Source of the DNA: Aplidium turbinatum
Taxonomy: Eukaryota; Chordata; Ascidiacea; Aplousobranchia; Polyclinidae
Direction: 5' to 3'
Assembly: GCA_918807975.1 (NCBI GenBank)
Contig: OU964919.1
Coordinates: forward strand, 34,231,824 to 34,295,823
DNA length: 64,000 bases
Program-made: the position numbers and the translations under genes
The notes under the pieces: model-generated
Seen by the model: only the letters and a program-made list of their open reading frames with translations
What the model was told of the DNA's origin: nothing
Database searches by the model: none
Part shown: positions 33,342-45,180 of the stretch, in pieces
Layout of the letters: each line of letters starts with the position of its first letter
Numbering within the stretch: position 1 is the first letter of the stretch

Positions 33342-33545
33342 AAAAGTAATTTGCGTTCTTCTGGTGACTATTTACTAGGTTATCTCCTGATGTTAAAGAT
33401 GATAACTAACTTTTGTATTTCCGACGTTTCGTCAGTCAGCACGACTGACTTTATCAAGGTGGCTAAAACAGGTTAACACAACCTGTTCAGCAACGATCAG
33501 GAGGTAACCTAGTAAATAGTCACCAGAAGAACGCAAATTATTTTT
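33342..33545. repeat. Inverted-repeat element with hammerhead-like core
   Basis: About 45-bp inverted arms (AATTTGCGTTCTTCTGGTGA ...) at 33347-33393 and 33498-33541. Between them, minus strand 33459-33421 reads CTTGATAAAG, then a 7-bp stem GTCAGTC/GACTGAC, then CGAAACGTC. This resembles the core of hammerhead motifs known from Penelope-like elements, though CTGATGA is replaced by TTGATAA. Confidence 0.5.
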
Positions 33546-35693
33546 ATTATCAAATGCCTGGTGAACACTGAACAGTCTCTCTCTGTTTTTACTCTGATAA
33601 TTGTTGATTTTATTTTATCTGGCGTTAAATATCTGTGAGAAGCACAATTTAAAATAATTTTTATGTTGCTGAGTTGTCCGCACATAGTAGTTAAAGGCAC
33701 AAAACATACGGTCGACTCGCTCGAATGTATCGCATTCGTATCGAAAGTGAGAAATCAATCAATATGTAGAATTTGAAAGAACCCACTTTTATGAATTTTT
33801 TTGTTTTATCTTCGATTGAAAGGTCTTGTTTCGGTCTACTCTCATGACCGGATTTCTTGGAGAAATGCCATCATTCAAAGAAGACATTCGTTGGTATTCA
33901 TCCCTCGCAATACGGGAGCATGAGACGTTAAGTCGTAGAGGTAGATTAGATAGGTATAATATAGTTTTTTTGCAAAATCATGATCATTGGATGTTTCTAT
34001 GTAGCTATGTTTTTGGGCGAGTTTCTGGATTTGAAAAATATAAATTGTGCTAACTAACGTTATTTCGGAAACTTAAATTGACATGTAGACTGTTGATACT
34101 CTGTAGTGATGATTGTTGATGTGTTTTTTGAAATAGTTCTATTTGAATTGAATTTGTTGTTTTGACCATCTGCTTATTCTTCGTGTTATGACATGCTGTT
34201 AGTGTAAATTGAACTTTTTCAACTCATGCTTTGACAGATTCCTTTACACTTTTAAGAACGTTGTTTTCCCAAATGGTGTATTCGATACGGACACTTGCGC
34301 TACTTTCGGAATTTCTGCCACTTTTTAGCTCCGTTTGCTCCAGAAATCTTAACACGCAAAAATCTTTTTACTGCTTAAAGGGATTGTATAATACAAAAGT
34401 TACTATAAAATTGGATTTTTGGTTTAGTTTTATTACTCGAAAGTTGTATGTTTGTGCATTTGCACAATTTAAAGTGACTATTTTATAAATGCCTTAATTT
34501 TTATTGAAAGTAAATTTCTCTAACGGAATGAATTTATAGCGAAAATATGTTGTAAGGGCGCAACAAATCTTTTCACAAAACGTAATTAACTGACGTACAG
34601 TTAACTTTTCAACCAATTTGTGTGATCTCACATAAGTCAGCTCAAGTAACAAATGTTTATTTTTTGAGATGAGATAGCATTCATTGTGTGATGTACGTAA
34701 TTTCTCGATCTGTGCAACACGCAAACGCTTTTGGTGTCACTTTAGAAGACAGCAAACGCTTTTGCTTACTTCAGTTCTGTTTGTTATACCTTTTTGACGA
34801 TAATTAAAAAACAATTAGCCAGTGAACTTTTACGGCAATGTCACTTCCGGATGTCTCTCAAATCCCTAGCCATGCCATGGGATTAAGAGTATGTCTTGTA
34901 GTTTGCATCTACCTTGCGTTTTATGCAAAAACGTTTATGAAAGAGGAGTATCTTAAAAACTTTTTAAATTTATTGAACATCAAAACTTCCTTGAAATTGT
35001 AAAAAGATAGAAATTCCTTTATTTTAGTGTGAGTTTTGTTTGCTGTTTAATTATTTAGGAATTATTTTCAAACAAATCTATACAAATTTTCAGGCCTCAA
35101 CAAGTTTAGCAACATTGGCAAATTCATGGATATCTGATCCGTATCTTTATCCTCACCAGATCATGTCACTTGTAGCAAGCAACTTCCAAAAACTTGTTCT
35201 GACCACTCAATTTTGTTTTCATCAGTATCATCCGGTCATTTGTTTTAATCTTCCCCGAGGCTGCGTTTTTTTTCTCTTTGTTAGAGTCTAATTAGTGGTT
35301 ATTTTGTCTTATCTGCGACTTTCTATTTTTGCTGGATGGTTGTCTTATTTCTGCTTCGGATATTTTGATATTTCAGTAGTTAACATCATTATCCATCATT
35401 GTGACATTTTCTTCAGATCTTGCAGGTTTATATCCTTAGCCGTTTAGTCCTAAGATAAAACATTTTTACGGATATTATATACCATAATCATTCTGCAAAT
35501 GCAGTTTGATAACGTTTAGTCTTTGATCACAGAAGCAAGCAACATACCTGCCAAAGTGTGAATATTTTTGTCGATTTGTAACAGAATGTCTCAGATGTGT
35601 CGGTTAGCTTAATTTTAACATTTAAGAATTGTGACAAGGCAGGAGATCTTGTTGCGATACTCCAAAAAAAATTGAAAATTTTCCTCTAATTTG
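33546..35693. other. AT-rich intergenic DNA
   Basis: No recognised gene. A protein-like stretch at about 33823-33955 (MTGFLGEMPSFKEDIRWYSS in one frame) lies between acceptor- and donor-like bases but matches nothing I know, and another frame is equally open, so I do not call it. Confidence 0.4.
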
Positions 35694-35776
35694 CCCAACA
35701 AGCAACTATCCCTTTTTACATTGACATTGCGTTTACTGACATTGAATTAATGTAAAAAGTTTTTTTTGCTTGTTGA
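35694..35776. repeat. Short palindromic MITE, copy 3
   Basis: CCCAACAAGCAACTATCCCT ... AATGTAAAAAG ... TTTGCTTGTTG; the same palindrome plan as 18035-18122, more diverged. Confidence 0.6.
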
Positions 35777-35964
35777 GTAGTGGTTTTCAACCGTGTTTCG
35801 CGGAAAGTTGTCAAGCGCACCACAAAACTTTCCCAAGTTTGTTCTGGTCAGTAACTTGGTCAATAAATGCAAATTGCTGATATTATGTATCGGAAATGTG
35901 CTCTGAGCTGAAGGCCAATAGCATACATCTCACAAACCTTAAATGAGCGTTGATTTGTCTAACT

Positions 35965-36036
35965 CCCCACTTAGAAAAATACGTCATTTTACATTACACG
36001 TTGAATCAGTGTAATAATCGGATTTTGCTGTCTGGG
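35965..36036. repeat. Short palindromic MITE, copy 4
   Basis: ACGTCATTTTACATTACACG ... GTGTAATAATCGGATTTTGC ... TGTCTGGG; right half well kept, left half decayed. Confidence 0.55.
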
Positions 36037-36224
36037 ACCTATCGTTGTGGTTGTGATGTTTTATCATCAGTCATTTTATTTCTGTGATAAAGACGTTTTC
36101 ATGAATATACGGAGGGTACAAGAAAAACTAGTTGAACTTGAAGCACAGTCTGATATAACCTCAATTTTTAGTAATCTTAATTTCTAGACAACTAATCAGT
36201 TGTTTTTTTACATTGATTTAACGT

Positions 36225-36975
36225 TTTCTTGTTCTCCGTATTGCCCTCATAATTTTTTTTTAGGAAATATAATTGTTTGTTCTTGTCAGATTTTGTGAAA
36301 GTTGCCTTTCGTGAAATTTAAGTGAACTTAATTTTAAAAAAATAAAAAAGAGCAAACAAACAACTGGTTTGGTGTCTGGGTGGTTGTTATTTTCTCATTG
36401 CCAAAGTTATGTAGATATAGCGATATTTGTATTTGGGCTTTATTGTGAAGCGTTTGGTTTCACATTAGATTTTTATGCATATGTGCATCCAAGATTGGTT
36501 GCTTTGCAGAGCTGAAGAAATTATTTTTTTGTTGTTTGACATATGGCATCTAGTTTTTCATGATTGTTACTTCACTTTCGTACTATTCAAATCCATTGGC
36601 TGGTTGAGTTAAACGTCGGTTGGTGATAAAAAATGATGTTGTGTAGAATCGTTTTTGAATCAACAACTGCTGAATTATCATTGCTGAGAACTTTAATGAT
36701 TCAAAAATTTACGTTGCTTGCTGTGGAGTCGGAGAGATTTTAGCGCGTCCGGAGTCGGATTTGTTAAAGAAAAGGCCGACTCCGCTTGATACAAAACGAT
36801 GAACAATAACATTTTTGTTGGCAATTTTTTTTTAAGTATTGTTTTTTGTTACCCGTGTTACCCTCTCCATTTTTTGAAGAAATAGAATTGTTTGTTTTTG
36901 TCAGATTTTGTGAAAGTTGCCTTACGTAAAATTTAAGGGAAATTAATTTAAAAAAAATGAAAAAGATCAAAAATT
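36225..36975. repeat. Diverged direct repeat pair
   Basis: About 36240-36350 and 36845-36965 share AATTGTTTGTT, GTCAGATTTTGTGAAAGTTG and a following GAAATTTAAG block, in the same orientation. GGAGTCGG motifs flank the second copy. Family unknown; the region is otherwise non-coding. Confidence 0.5.
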
Positions 36976-37717
36976 TAAACTAATCTAGCAACACTGACGT
37001 CGGAGTCGGCCAGTTATACATCGAGGAGTTTGAACTTTGAGTCGTACATTTTTGCCTGACACCACAACCCCGCTTATAAGTGCATTTTTCTTGTTGAATC
37101 AATTTTTGTTAATTGATCAACCTGCCTCGGACCCTTGAGTGCATTTGTTTTCAATGACTGCCTTGCTTAATGCCAGATCTGGCTCTTGCTTTCTCTGCTT
37201 GATGCATATAATATACTTAAATTTGGTAAAACTTCTTTTAGTAAGTACTTCCAAAACCGTTCTGACAATAAGTCTTCATCTTTCTGTATACTTTTGTTCA
37301 CCTGGTGGCGCCAAACGAACATTTTGCAGCATTTTTAAAAATCCAACTTAGCAGATATAAAGAAGACATTGTTTACGACAAAAAAAAACACTTTTTGAAT
37401 AAACTTGCAAGTAACTTATTGTTGTTTTAACTGTATTTTTTGTAAATTTTGATGTTGTGTGGATTGAAAATAGGCTATAATTCCCTGATTTGCCCATTTT
37501 CTATAATTTTTGTTTTTACAAAAGCTTAAATAAAGCGCATTTACTTTGTAAAAAATGAAACACTGTTTTATTCCAACGCTATTTGTCTATCTTGTGGATT
37601 TGCATTCCACACCGAAGCAGAAAGCTCGAACTGAATTGTTTTTAACAACATATATTTATTATTTGCTTGTGAGAAATATCACGCTGTCGGTATGACTGTG
37701 CACCTGCTAGGCTGTGC

Positions 37718-38364
37718 CAGTGGCGTAGCTAGGGAATGTGCCGCCCGGGGCGGATTCAGATTTTGCCGCCTCTTCAAGAAAAAGCATGTGAAAATGAAAT
37801 TTTTTGAATTGACTAAAAGTGGAATTATTGTATGTTTTGAACCAGTAGCGTAGCCAGTAATTTTGAAAGGGGGAGTTTTAAGGGCCCGCGGACGAAGCCC
37901 GACGGCGTCCTCGCCAAAGACGACACCCAGCGGCGGGGGTCTGGGGGAAAGTTTTGAAAAATTACTTTGGATTTGGTGCATTCTGAGAGCATTTTCAACA
38001 AAAATGTGGGTATAAATCCCTTAGTATAAATATTCCTGTAAAATGGTGCTGTCCGGTGGCATAGCAAAAGGATAAGATCATGTTTTCTTGAGAATTTTTC
38101 GGTAACTTAATAAAGCTAAGTCTCTATGTTTTCTTGTTGCTAAAGCTAAGTCTCTATGTTTTCTTGTTGCTAATTCCTGGCTGAGATATTTGAATGTTTG
38201 GTATTGGCAAAACTCGCTCTTTTAATGGAGTTTCGTTTAAAATTAGGCAAACTTTGTTTTAGAGACATTGCATTATCAACAAAAAAACAAAACGTCCTGT
38301 CTGAAAGTGCCGCCCCCCAGACGTGCCGCCCAGGGCGGTCCGTCCCCCCCTAGCTACGCCACTG
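37718..38364. mobile_element. hAT MITE (CAGTGGCGTAGC ends)
   Basis: Ends CAGTGGCGTAGCTAGGG and its exact inverse CCCTAGCTACGCCACTG, flanked by GGCTGTGC (37710-37717) and GGCTATGC (38365-38372), an 8-bp duplication with one change. CCGCCC(G/A)GGGCGG blocks lie just inside both ends. No transposase. The interior holds a repeat whose inverted copy lies at 234-430, and a 30-bp tandem duplication at 38111-38140/38141-38170. Confidence 0.88.
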
Positions 38365-38372
38365 GGCTATGC

Positions 38373-39701
38373 GCTTACACAGTTGAAACAAATTTGTGGT
38401 TAAGGTTTTCCATCATTGGCTAACTTGTGCTGTTACCGCCACTCCAACTGAATTTTGTGGTATTGCTAGTTTTGCTCATCTTAATTTTTCAAACGTAGCT
38501 CTGTTCGAAAGATCGTTTAATCGCTACTGTCAGATTATTTTAAAAAAAATGCACGATTGCCTCCTTTTCTAATATGTTGTAAGCTTAGAAAAAAAACACA
38601 TTTTTCATAATGGCAGTTCTTTTTCCTGCTGTTTTTGAAAACGTAGTTAGGTAGCGTTGTAAAATCTATAAGATTTTGCTTGAGAGCAACACGATCACAT
38701 GCTGGCTGGATAGCCGAGTGGTGGGAGCCGCTGTGTCTTTGCAAAGACATTTCATGGCCTGTCTGAATGTGGACATGAATATTGGATCCCTTGCCTTTTG
38801 GTCAACTTAAAATAAATTTCCAGTGACCTGGCGCAAGCCTGGATAGGATAAAAAAGAGCGCATAACAACTTGATCTCAGATAAATGAATGCTACTGATTT
38901 TTTTTACGAACCACCTGTCAAATTCTTCCACTGAACAAGTCTTTTTTCCTTCTCTCCTTTTCGTCAAGGATTGCAAAATTGGCAAGTTTGTCTGGTTTGA
39001 GTTGTGCCGCAATCTAAGATATGAGGACCGAATTTTTGTTCAGAGAAATCTTGGATTTTTCTATTCTTGGAAAAATAAAAATGTTTCTCATGTGTCTCAT
39101 TACGTAGCCTATTGTTTTTGCAACGGTTGGAGATAATGTTTTAAGTTACCTACGCCCCTAAAGATATTTTTGATACAATAATTGTTCTAAGTGAAGTTTG
39201 CATGTCATCGAGATCATTACAAATTAAGATCCCGCTTGTTATTTTCAAATCACTTTCGCTCAAAAAAATATTGATTTGATTTTTTTTATTCATGTATTTG
39301 GCCTTAGGCAATGCAGCATTTTAGAATGACCATGTGAACATAGGCTTACATTATTCATGTAAAAATGTGTGTTTTGTAAAATACTGTCTTGTCATTTTTC
39401 GTCTTCTGTAAATAAATTTGAAACTTTTTACTGGTTTGTCATCAATCTTGTAAATTAGAAAAAAAAAACGAAACTTGATTGCTCAGTCATACAGCTATTC
39501 TCAAAAGTAGGTTACGTGATAAAGCCTGCTTTCCAAACAAAATTTCGCTTCGAAATCCTAGAAAAATTAATTGCGTGAAAGTAAACAGGCAAAAAGTAGG
39601 TTGTGTTCAAAATATTTTCAGCCTTCTGTCATATTATTCAATAAGTCTATCACTGTGAGCTAGTTGATTTTTATGAATTTACTGTAGCAAAGCAATTCAT
39701 C
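38373..39701. other. Intergenic DNA with a weak tRNA-like patch
   Basis: GGATAGCCGAGTGGTGGGAG near 38707 resembles a SINE box A, but no box B or tail follows. Otherwise nothing seen. Confidence 0.4.
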
Positions 39702-40078
39702 CTCCCCGATAGCTTAGTTGGTTAGTGAACGAAGAAGCTTCTAGATCAGAGGTGACGAACCTGCGGCCCCGTCAAAGAATTTTGTGCGGGCCGCAAAAAC
39801 AATTTGACAATCGCTTCTGCATTAAAGACATTTCAAAGCTGTTTTATGCCTTCACAGGTAGGGCAAGGACAGGTTAGTTGATACACCCCCCAAAACAAAT
39901 AAACAATATTTTTGGGAAATACTGCCATCAGCTGGTCAAGTGTTATGATAATTATATCAGATAAAGATTTGGCAGCGTAGAGTTGCTTAATTTGGAAAAA
40001 AGTTAGAAATTTAGAGTTTTTTGTAATTTTTATCAGATTTTCATTACAATGAATTAGAGAAAGTTGAGTTAAGGTAGA

Positions 40079-40166
40079 TAATAATAATAATGTTATGGTT
40101 TTATTTATTGTCGCTCTACAACAGCTAAGGTCTTTTAGCGACAGGGCTCATTTTTAATTAATTTTT
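40079..40166 (-). repeat. 5'-truncated SINE (family B), copy 2
   Basis: The 3' part of SINE B (AATAATAAT tail, then TTATTGTCGCTCTACAACAG) is flanked by a 12-bp duplication AGTTAAGGTAGA (40067-40078 and 40167-40178). The tRNA-like head is missing, as expected from target-primed 5' truncation. Confidence 0.82.
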
Positions 40167-40968
40167 AGTTAAGGTAGAATATTTACTTATAGGTGAGATT
40201 TAGTATCTTGAGGCAAGGTAACAATGTGCAAGTGAAAAAGTTTTCCAACTCTTGTGTTGGCACAATGACGTCCATGTTTTTCAAAATTTTAAGAAAAGGT
40301 TAGTTGATACATTAATCTATGGGTTAGTTAAGACACTGTATCAACTAACCTGCATGACCAAAATTATCAAGGTTTTATGCAATATCTACATCAATCCCCT
40401 CTAACCTTAAGATAGGCCTAGATTGTATTGGGCAAAGTCAATGATGTGATAGTTAGGGGCAGTGTTCCCTCAAGATTTTGACAAGTCTGCTAGTGCCCCA
40501 AAATTTAATTGCTATGGGAAAAATAGCAAAATTAAAAGTATTGGCATGTGCCCAAAAAGGTTGCATTATGTTTTACAGATAATAATTCAATATCTTGTAT
40601 AAATTAATTCAATAAATGGTTTGTGTATCAGACATAACTGGTATGCCACAGTTTTATAAAATGCCATACCCCAATGCTTTAGGAGGGTCTTCCAGAAGGA
40701 GCAACTATTTGAAGTAGTGGGATTTGGCCTACTAATCTGACAATATAATTGTTTACAAAAAGGGCATTCGTTTGTGTGGTGTGTTTTATTGTGGACGGTA
40801 ATACTCACTGCCAGGTTTTTTTTAAGGTTTGTTTTAAGAGACCGCAAGTGTTTCATTTAAATACTAAAAAATAGCCATATTTGCTTAAGACATAGCGAGA
40901 AACAACCATTACTTTTCTACTGTAGTTGCAAGTCCAAATTTTGGGAAACCGCTGGAGAAATTTAACAA

Positions 40969-41131
40969 CCCTTTGAGGACCATAAACTTTTGAGACATGT
41001 TTTATTGAAATATTGATGATTTTTACTACAAGTTTATCACTTTAAAGAGGTATTTGAAAAAAAATTAATTTTTTTTTATTTCAAATAGAAGTTACGCTGT
41101 GGTACATATGTGTACCATTGGTCCTTAAGGG
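40969..41131. mobile_element. piggyBac-like MITE A
   Basis: Starts CCCTTTGAGGACC and ends GGTCCTTAAGGG, with a GGTACATATGTGTACC palindrome next to the right end. The flanks only partly resemble TTAA. Confidence 0.5.
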
Positions 41132-41167
41132 TAATGTCTTTAGCATCATTGCTGGTATGGTTTTACA

Positions 41168-41420
41168 CAGTGGCGGCTGGTGCTATTTGTGAGCAGTGGG
41201 GCTGCAATGAATAGTGGAGGGGGGGGCGAAGCCCGCCACTGAGATCACCGAAGGCGAACGACTTCGCGGGGGGGGTATGGGGGGTCTCCTCCCAGAAAAA
41301 TTTGAAAAATGGCATTAAATTTGGTGCGTTCTGAGCACGTTTTTACCCCAAATTTTGAAAAAATGCTTTCAAACTTTGTTGAAAAGTTGATATTCCTAAA
41401 CTGTATTTTAAAAAAACCCA
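41168..41420. repeat. Repeat related to the 37860-38100 segment
   Basis: Begins CAGTGGCGGCTGGTG, then a G-rich patch and TTTGGTGCGTTCTGAGCAC, paralleling the sequence inside the hAT MITE at 37718-38364. No right terminus found. Confidence 0.45.
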
Positions 41421-41911
41421 ACAGTATTGCTTTGGAGATAAACTTTACTAGTATTGAGCTTAGTCTTGACTAGCCTAGCCGTTGCATACAAGGTTCAAGT
41501 GATTTTGAGATGCCCTAGGCTGGATTAGCACTTCCTATAACCTGTTGAATACCCTAACTCTACAGCTAACACTTCTACATTCATGGCTCATCGCTACTCT
41601 GCGAAATAAAAACTAACTTCAAAAAGTCTGTAAAGTTATTTGATTAGGTGGGACTGTTTTCAGAGGCTCACACGGCGACGACGACGAAAATCATAATTGC
41701 TTGTATATACAGTATTGACATAATTCGCGACAAATTATTGATAATTTTTCAACCGGAAGTAATGCTATCAGTTAAATTTACCTTTGCATGTAGGTCTAAA
41801 ATACATTCCTAATATATTTCGTGTTATTTACATTAAAATTTCAAAACAACAGTCTTAATTTTTATGTTTTTCCCACATCACTGTATCCCTCCATTAGACT
41901 AATAGAATTTA

Positions 41912-42303
41912 CCCTTCAGGACCTTTGGTACATATGTGTACCACAAAAGTTTAGCATTGTCTAGCAACATTTTTTTTAATTTTTTTTTATGGTTTTACTG
42001 ATGGGATAAGTCAGATTAATCACTAAACATTGATGTAGAATAAAAATTATATTTTTTTTACATTTTTTTCTTGTCTTGTTGATCTTTCAAAGTTTACCGC
42101 TTCAAACCCTGACGAATTCACCAAACAAAACTAGTTAAAACAAAGCTTAAACAAAATACAATTTCCAAATTTTTTTTATTCATAAATAGATTATCTATTT
42201 AAGAAACGTTTAGAGACAAATACTTTTTGATAACTGCAAGAAAATGGTTAGACATCGTGGAAAAAGTTCATGGTACACATATGTACCAACGGTCCTCAAA
42301 GGG
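41912..42303. mobile_element. piggyBac-like MITE B
   Basis: Starts CCCTTCAGGACC and ends GGTCCTCAAAGGG, flanked by TTTA (left) and TTAA (right). Each end carries a GGTACAYATRTGTACC palindrome. piggyBac elements target TTAA and begin CCCT or CCCT-like, so a non-autonomous piggyBac is likely. Confidence 0.6.
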
Positions 42304-42942
42304 TTAAAAAAAGACTGCTCACTGCTTTGCTCATGAACATTTATTTCCTGATTTTTCAGCTTGAATAGGCTACAGCCATGCGTCAACTAACCTGCTGGAC
42401 TGCAATGTGTGTATCAACTAACCTTAAGAGTGTATCAACTAACCTTTTCGAAAGGTTAGTTGATACATTATAGAATGTTGTATTCCAAGGTGCATTAACT
42501 GATTGCTATTTAAATGCAAGGAGCCAAACTTGGCAAAAAAGTAACCCTATAAATGAGCTTTCATATGCACCTAAGTTCCGTTGCTACACCTAGCGTTTCG
42601 TGAAAAAACGCATTTTATGTAAAATTTGTATCAACTAACCTGCCTTTGCCCTACATCTTTCCTTTGTGTCATTGCATTATTCACCAGCAAAGCCTTTGCG
42701 CAAAATCTGTGAAGTTTGATCATGTGATATCGGTATGAAAGATGAAAATCTTAGTAGCCTATGCAGTTGAGAGTATTGCCACATTGTCTGTTCGACCTAA
42801 TATTGAACGCTTAGTCAAGCAAAAAACTTTCCAAAAATCCCACTAAGCAAAAAAATTCAATGCTTCAATGTTATTTTTTAATATTTTATGCTTCAATGCT
42901 GCATTAGATAGCTTCAGCTGTATGACTCGCATGGGCTTTTGT

Positions 42943-44345
42943 CAGTGATATCTAGAACAACGGGATTGCTGACTCTGTTTTGAAGTGGACAATAGGAGGG
43001 TTACTGCATCATTACTGCACAAACTAAAATGTGGATTTCTCAACATACAACATATTTCTTGTTTTTAAAATGATGCTTGAAGATAAAATAATTTAAAAAA
43101 AGCAAAAAAAAATTGAAAATGTGGCCGTTTTTCCTCAAACTGCCACCAAGTGGTGAAAAATACACAAATTTTAAACACAAATATTTTTAATACCACTTAC
43201 TGGATTTGAATCACATTTTAATAGAATGTTTACAAGTAGCAAGACTGAAGCTCTATGGAAGGAAATGAAGATATTTTGAGAAAATAAAAAGTTATTCGAA
43301 GTGTTGGATTTTTTCAAAAATCTTGATCCTCTGACATAAAACAAATGGGTGTCGACAGCATCATGGCCAAATTTTCAAAATTCTTTGACCAGAGGCTTTG
43401 CATGTTTACTCTGTCTGATAGTGTTAAAAATTTGAAAGCGATTGGCAAATAAATGAAAGAGATATTTGGGATTAAAATTTGGTACAGTACTTGGTCAAAA
43501 TCACATTTTACGAAAAACAACAATAAACATTTTCAACACTTTAAAGCCTCTTTTATCATAAGTTGACCCTTTTTTTGCCTCTGCTTGGGTTTGTAACTTT
43601 TTCTTAAGTGCTTTTAATGTTTTTCTCCTGGCCTTAGATGTGTTAAAGCTTCTTTTTTCTTGATTTGTCAAGTCAAAACTTGTCGAGTAGCCTATTTGGC
43701 AGATTTCTGAATATGCAGAGATTTTGCCACTGTCTTGTTTTCCTAATTTTTTTTGCTGAAGTAGAAGGTTGGCAAAAAGGGCTTTGATCCTCTGTTGTTG
43801 GATGGCTTTCTGGTGTTACAGAAAAGGTTACACTTGTGTTACAGTAACAGTTCATCAAGTCTACCACCATTGTTAGACTTACAACCAACCTTATCCAACT
43901 TTCTTTGTTTAGCAATACCACGAAATTGAATTTTCTTACTTCCTTTCATGTTTTTTTTATTTCCTATTTTTGATGACTAAAACTTGCCCAAAAGTGATGC
44001 AATAATCAATTAAATATGAAAACCAAAGCTGTGTTCAATACTCAATAGTCTTAGATGACTAACAGCAAAAGTTTGCTTTAAAATGATGATCTTAAGTTAT
44101 AGACAAGGCCAGCCATTAGTTGTTGCTATGGGTGTTGCTAGGGAAGATGCCTAGGAGTGCTCACTTTCAAGACCTTATTTTAGCTTCACAGCAGGGGTAT
44201 CTAGAAAAAGCGACTTCTCAACAGCGTAATTGACACGCGCTTTCGCCTTCTTCATTTTCGGGCGTTAACAGTGCTGACCCTTCTAGTGTCCATCGCTGTA
44301 TCGAAATTTGCAAAGTCAGCAATCCCGTTGTTCTAGATATCCCTG
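42943..44345. mobile_element. hAT-type non-autonomous element, GCTTTTGT duplication
   Basis: Ends CAGTGATATCTAGAACAACG and the inverse CGTTGTTCTAGATATCCCTG; the inverted repeats match at about 32 of 34 positions. Perfect 8-bp duplications GCTTTTGT (42935-42942 and 44346-44353). An internal inverse of the terminus (CAGGGGTATCTAGAA at 44192) suggests rearrangement. No transposase recognised. Confidence 0.88.
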
Positions 44346-44388
44346 GCTTTTGTTTGTTGAAAAATAAATTTCATTAACTGATTGTTGT

Positions 44389-44987
44389 TGGTCACAGCGG
44401 TAAACCATAATCTCTTCATGGGAAAATTGTAACATAAGATTTCCGGATCCGTTCGTCTGTATGCAATGACCGAAAAGAAACACTCTTCTGAAACGTCTAT
44501 TCAAGAACTGTATTTCTGTAAAAATAGTCCCAAGGCTGTCGAAATTGCGACGCAACACCGTACGCTACTAAAAACTTGTCACTACAATACAAATTACTGA
44601 GATAAAAGACGGAAGTTTCGTCCAGCTGGTAAGCACAAAGCAAAACAGTTAAACATGCGACCAACCTTCAAGCAACCATTTTAAAAATGACGAGAATAGA
44701 TTGCAATATCTCAAACGCACGTAAGCAGTTTCTGTGACGTAGTAATGATAACCATTATAATGCTATTCCAGCAGGTGTTCAATTTGGCTTACACCATATC
44801 TCGTAATTTAAGAATCATTTAACGATGATGTAATGTTATGCTGCAGCTGCAATGTTTTACAGGTCTTGCAAACGATGGTGCAATCTGCTCATTTTTTTAG
44901 AAATATTCCATTACGTAATACGCTAAGATTCAGTAGATCTGAACGGTTTTATATGACGTTTGATTTGGTGAACAATTGTCTGGAACA
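44389..44987 (-). repeat. Solo LTR of the BEL/Pao family
   Basis: Reads as the reverse complement of the LTR at 1743-2307: begins TGGTCACAGCGGTAAACCAT and ends near GGTTTTATATGACGTTTGAT ... GGAACA. Flanked by the 5-bp duplication GTTGT (44384-44388 and 44988-44992). It differs clearly from the young LTRs, so it is an older insertion reduced by LTR-LTR recombination. Confidence 0.85.
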
Positions 44988-45017
44988 GTTGTCTCAGAGC
45001 ATAATGGTCGAAACGTT

Positions 45018-45180
45018 TAGTCAACTTGAGCAAAAAGGATAGAGCCAAAAAAAATCATATTCATGTAACAGCAGCAAACGCTTCGAAAATTAAACTGTCT
45101 TCATTATCTGTTGCTCTATCCTTTTTGCTCAAATACTGTTGTGCAAGTAGGTGTCGCTGTATCCTTTTTGCTCAAGTTGA
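45018..45180. repeat. Clustered inverted repeats
   Basis: TCAACTTGAGCAAAAAGGAT (45021-45040) is repeated inverted at 45112-45131 (with the adjacent GCTCTATCC) and again at 45158-45180. Part of the right arm of the hAT at 39747-45415; it may be subterminal transposase sites. Confidence 0.5.

Larger units (their letters stand above)
39861..42651. mobile_element. TA-flanked element with GGTTAGTTGATAC repeats
   Basis: Terminal repeats GGGCAAGGACAGGTTAGTTG (left) and GGGCAAAGGCAGGTTAGTTG (right, reversed), about 25 bp with two differences, flanked by TA at 39859-39860 and 42652-42653. The word GGTTAGTTGATAC, or its reverse, recurs at 40298, 40338, 42411, 42432 and 42454, with a variant at 42380. 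The TA target hints at Tc1/mariner-related, but no transposase is seen. Confidence 0.78.

Noticed and set aside
33823-33955. Protein-like stretch (SLAIREHETLSRRG) between acceptor- and donor-like bases
   Set aside because: A second frame is equally open and protein-like, no partner exon joins convincingly, and no family is recognised.
39861-42651. Reading the TA-flanked element as a Polinton or other virus-like element
   Set aside because: Terminal repeats are only about 25 bp and no coding region of any kind is present.
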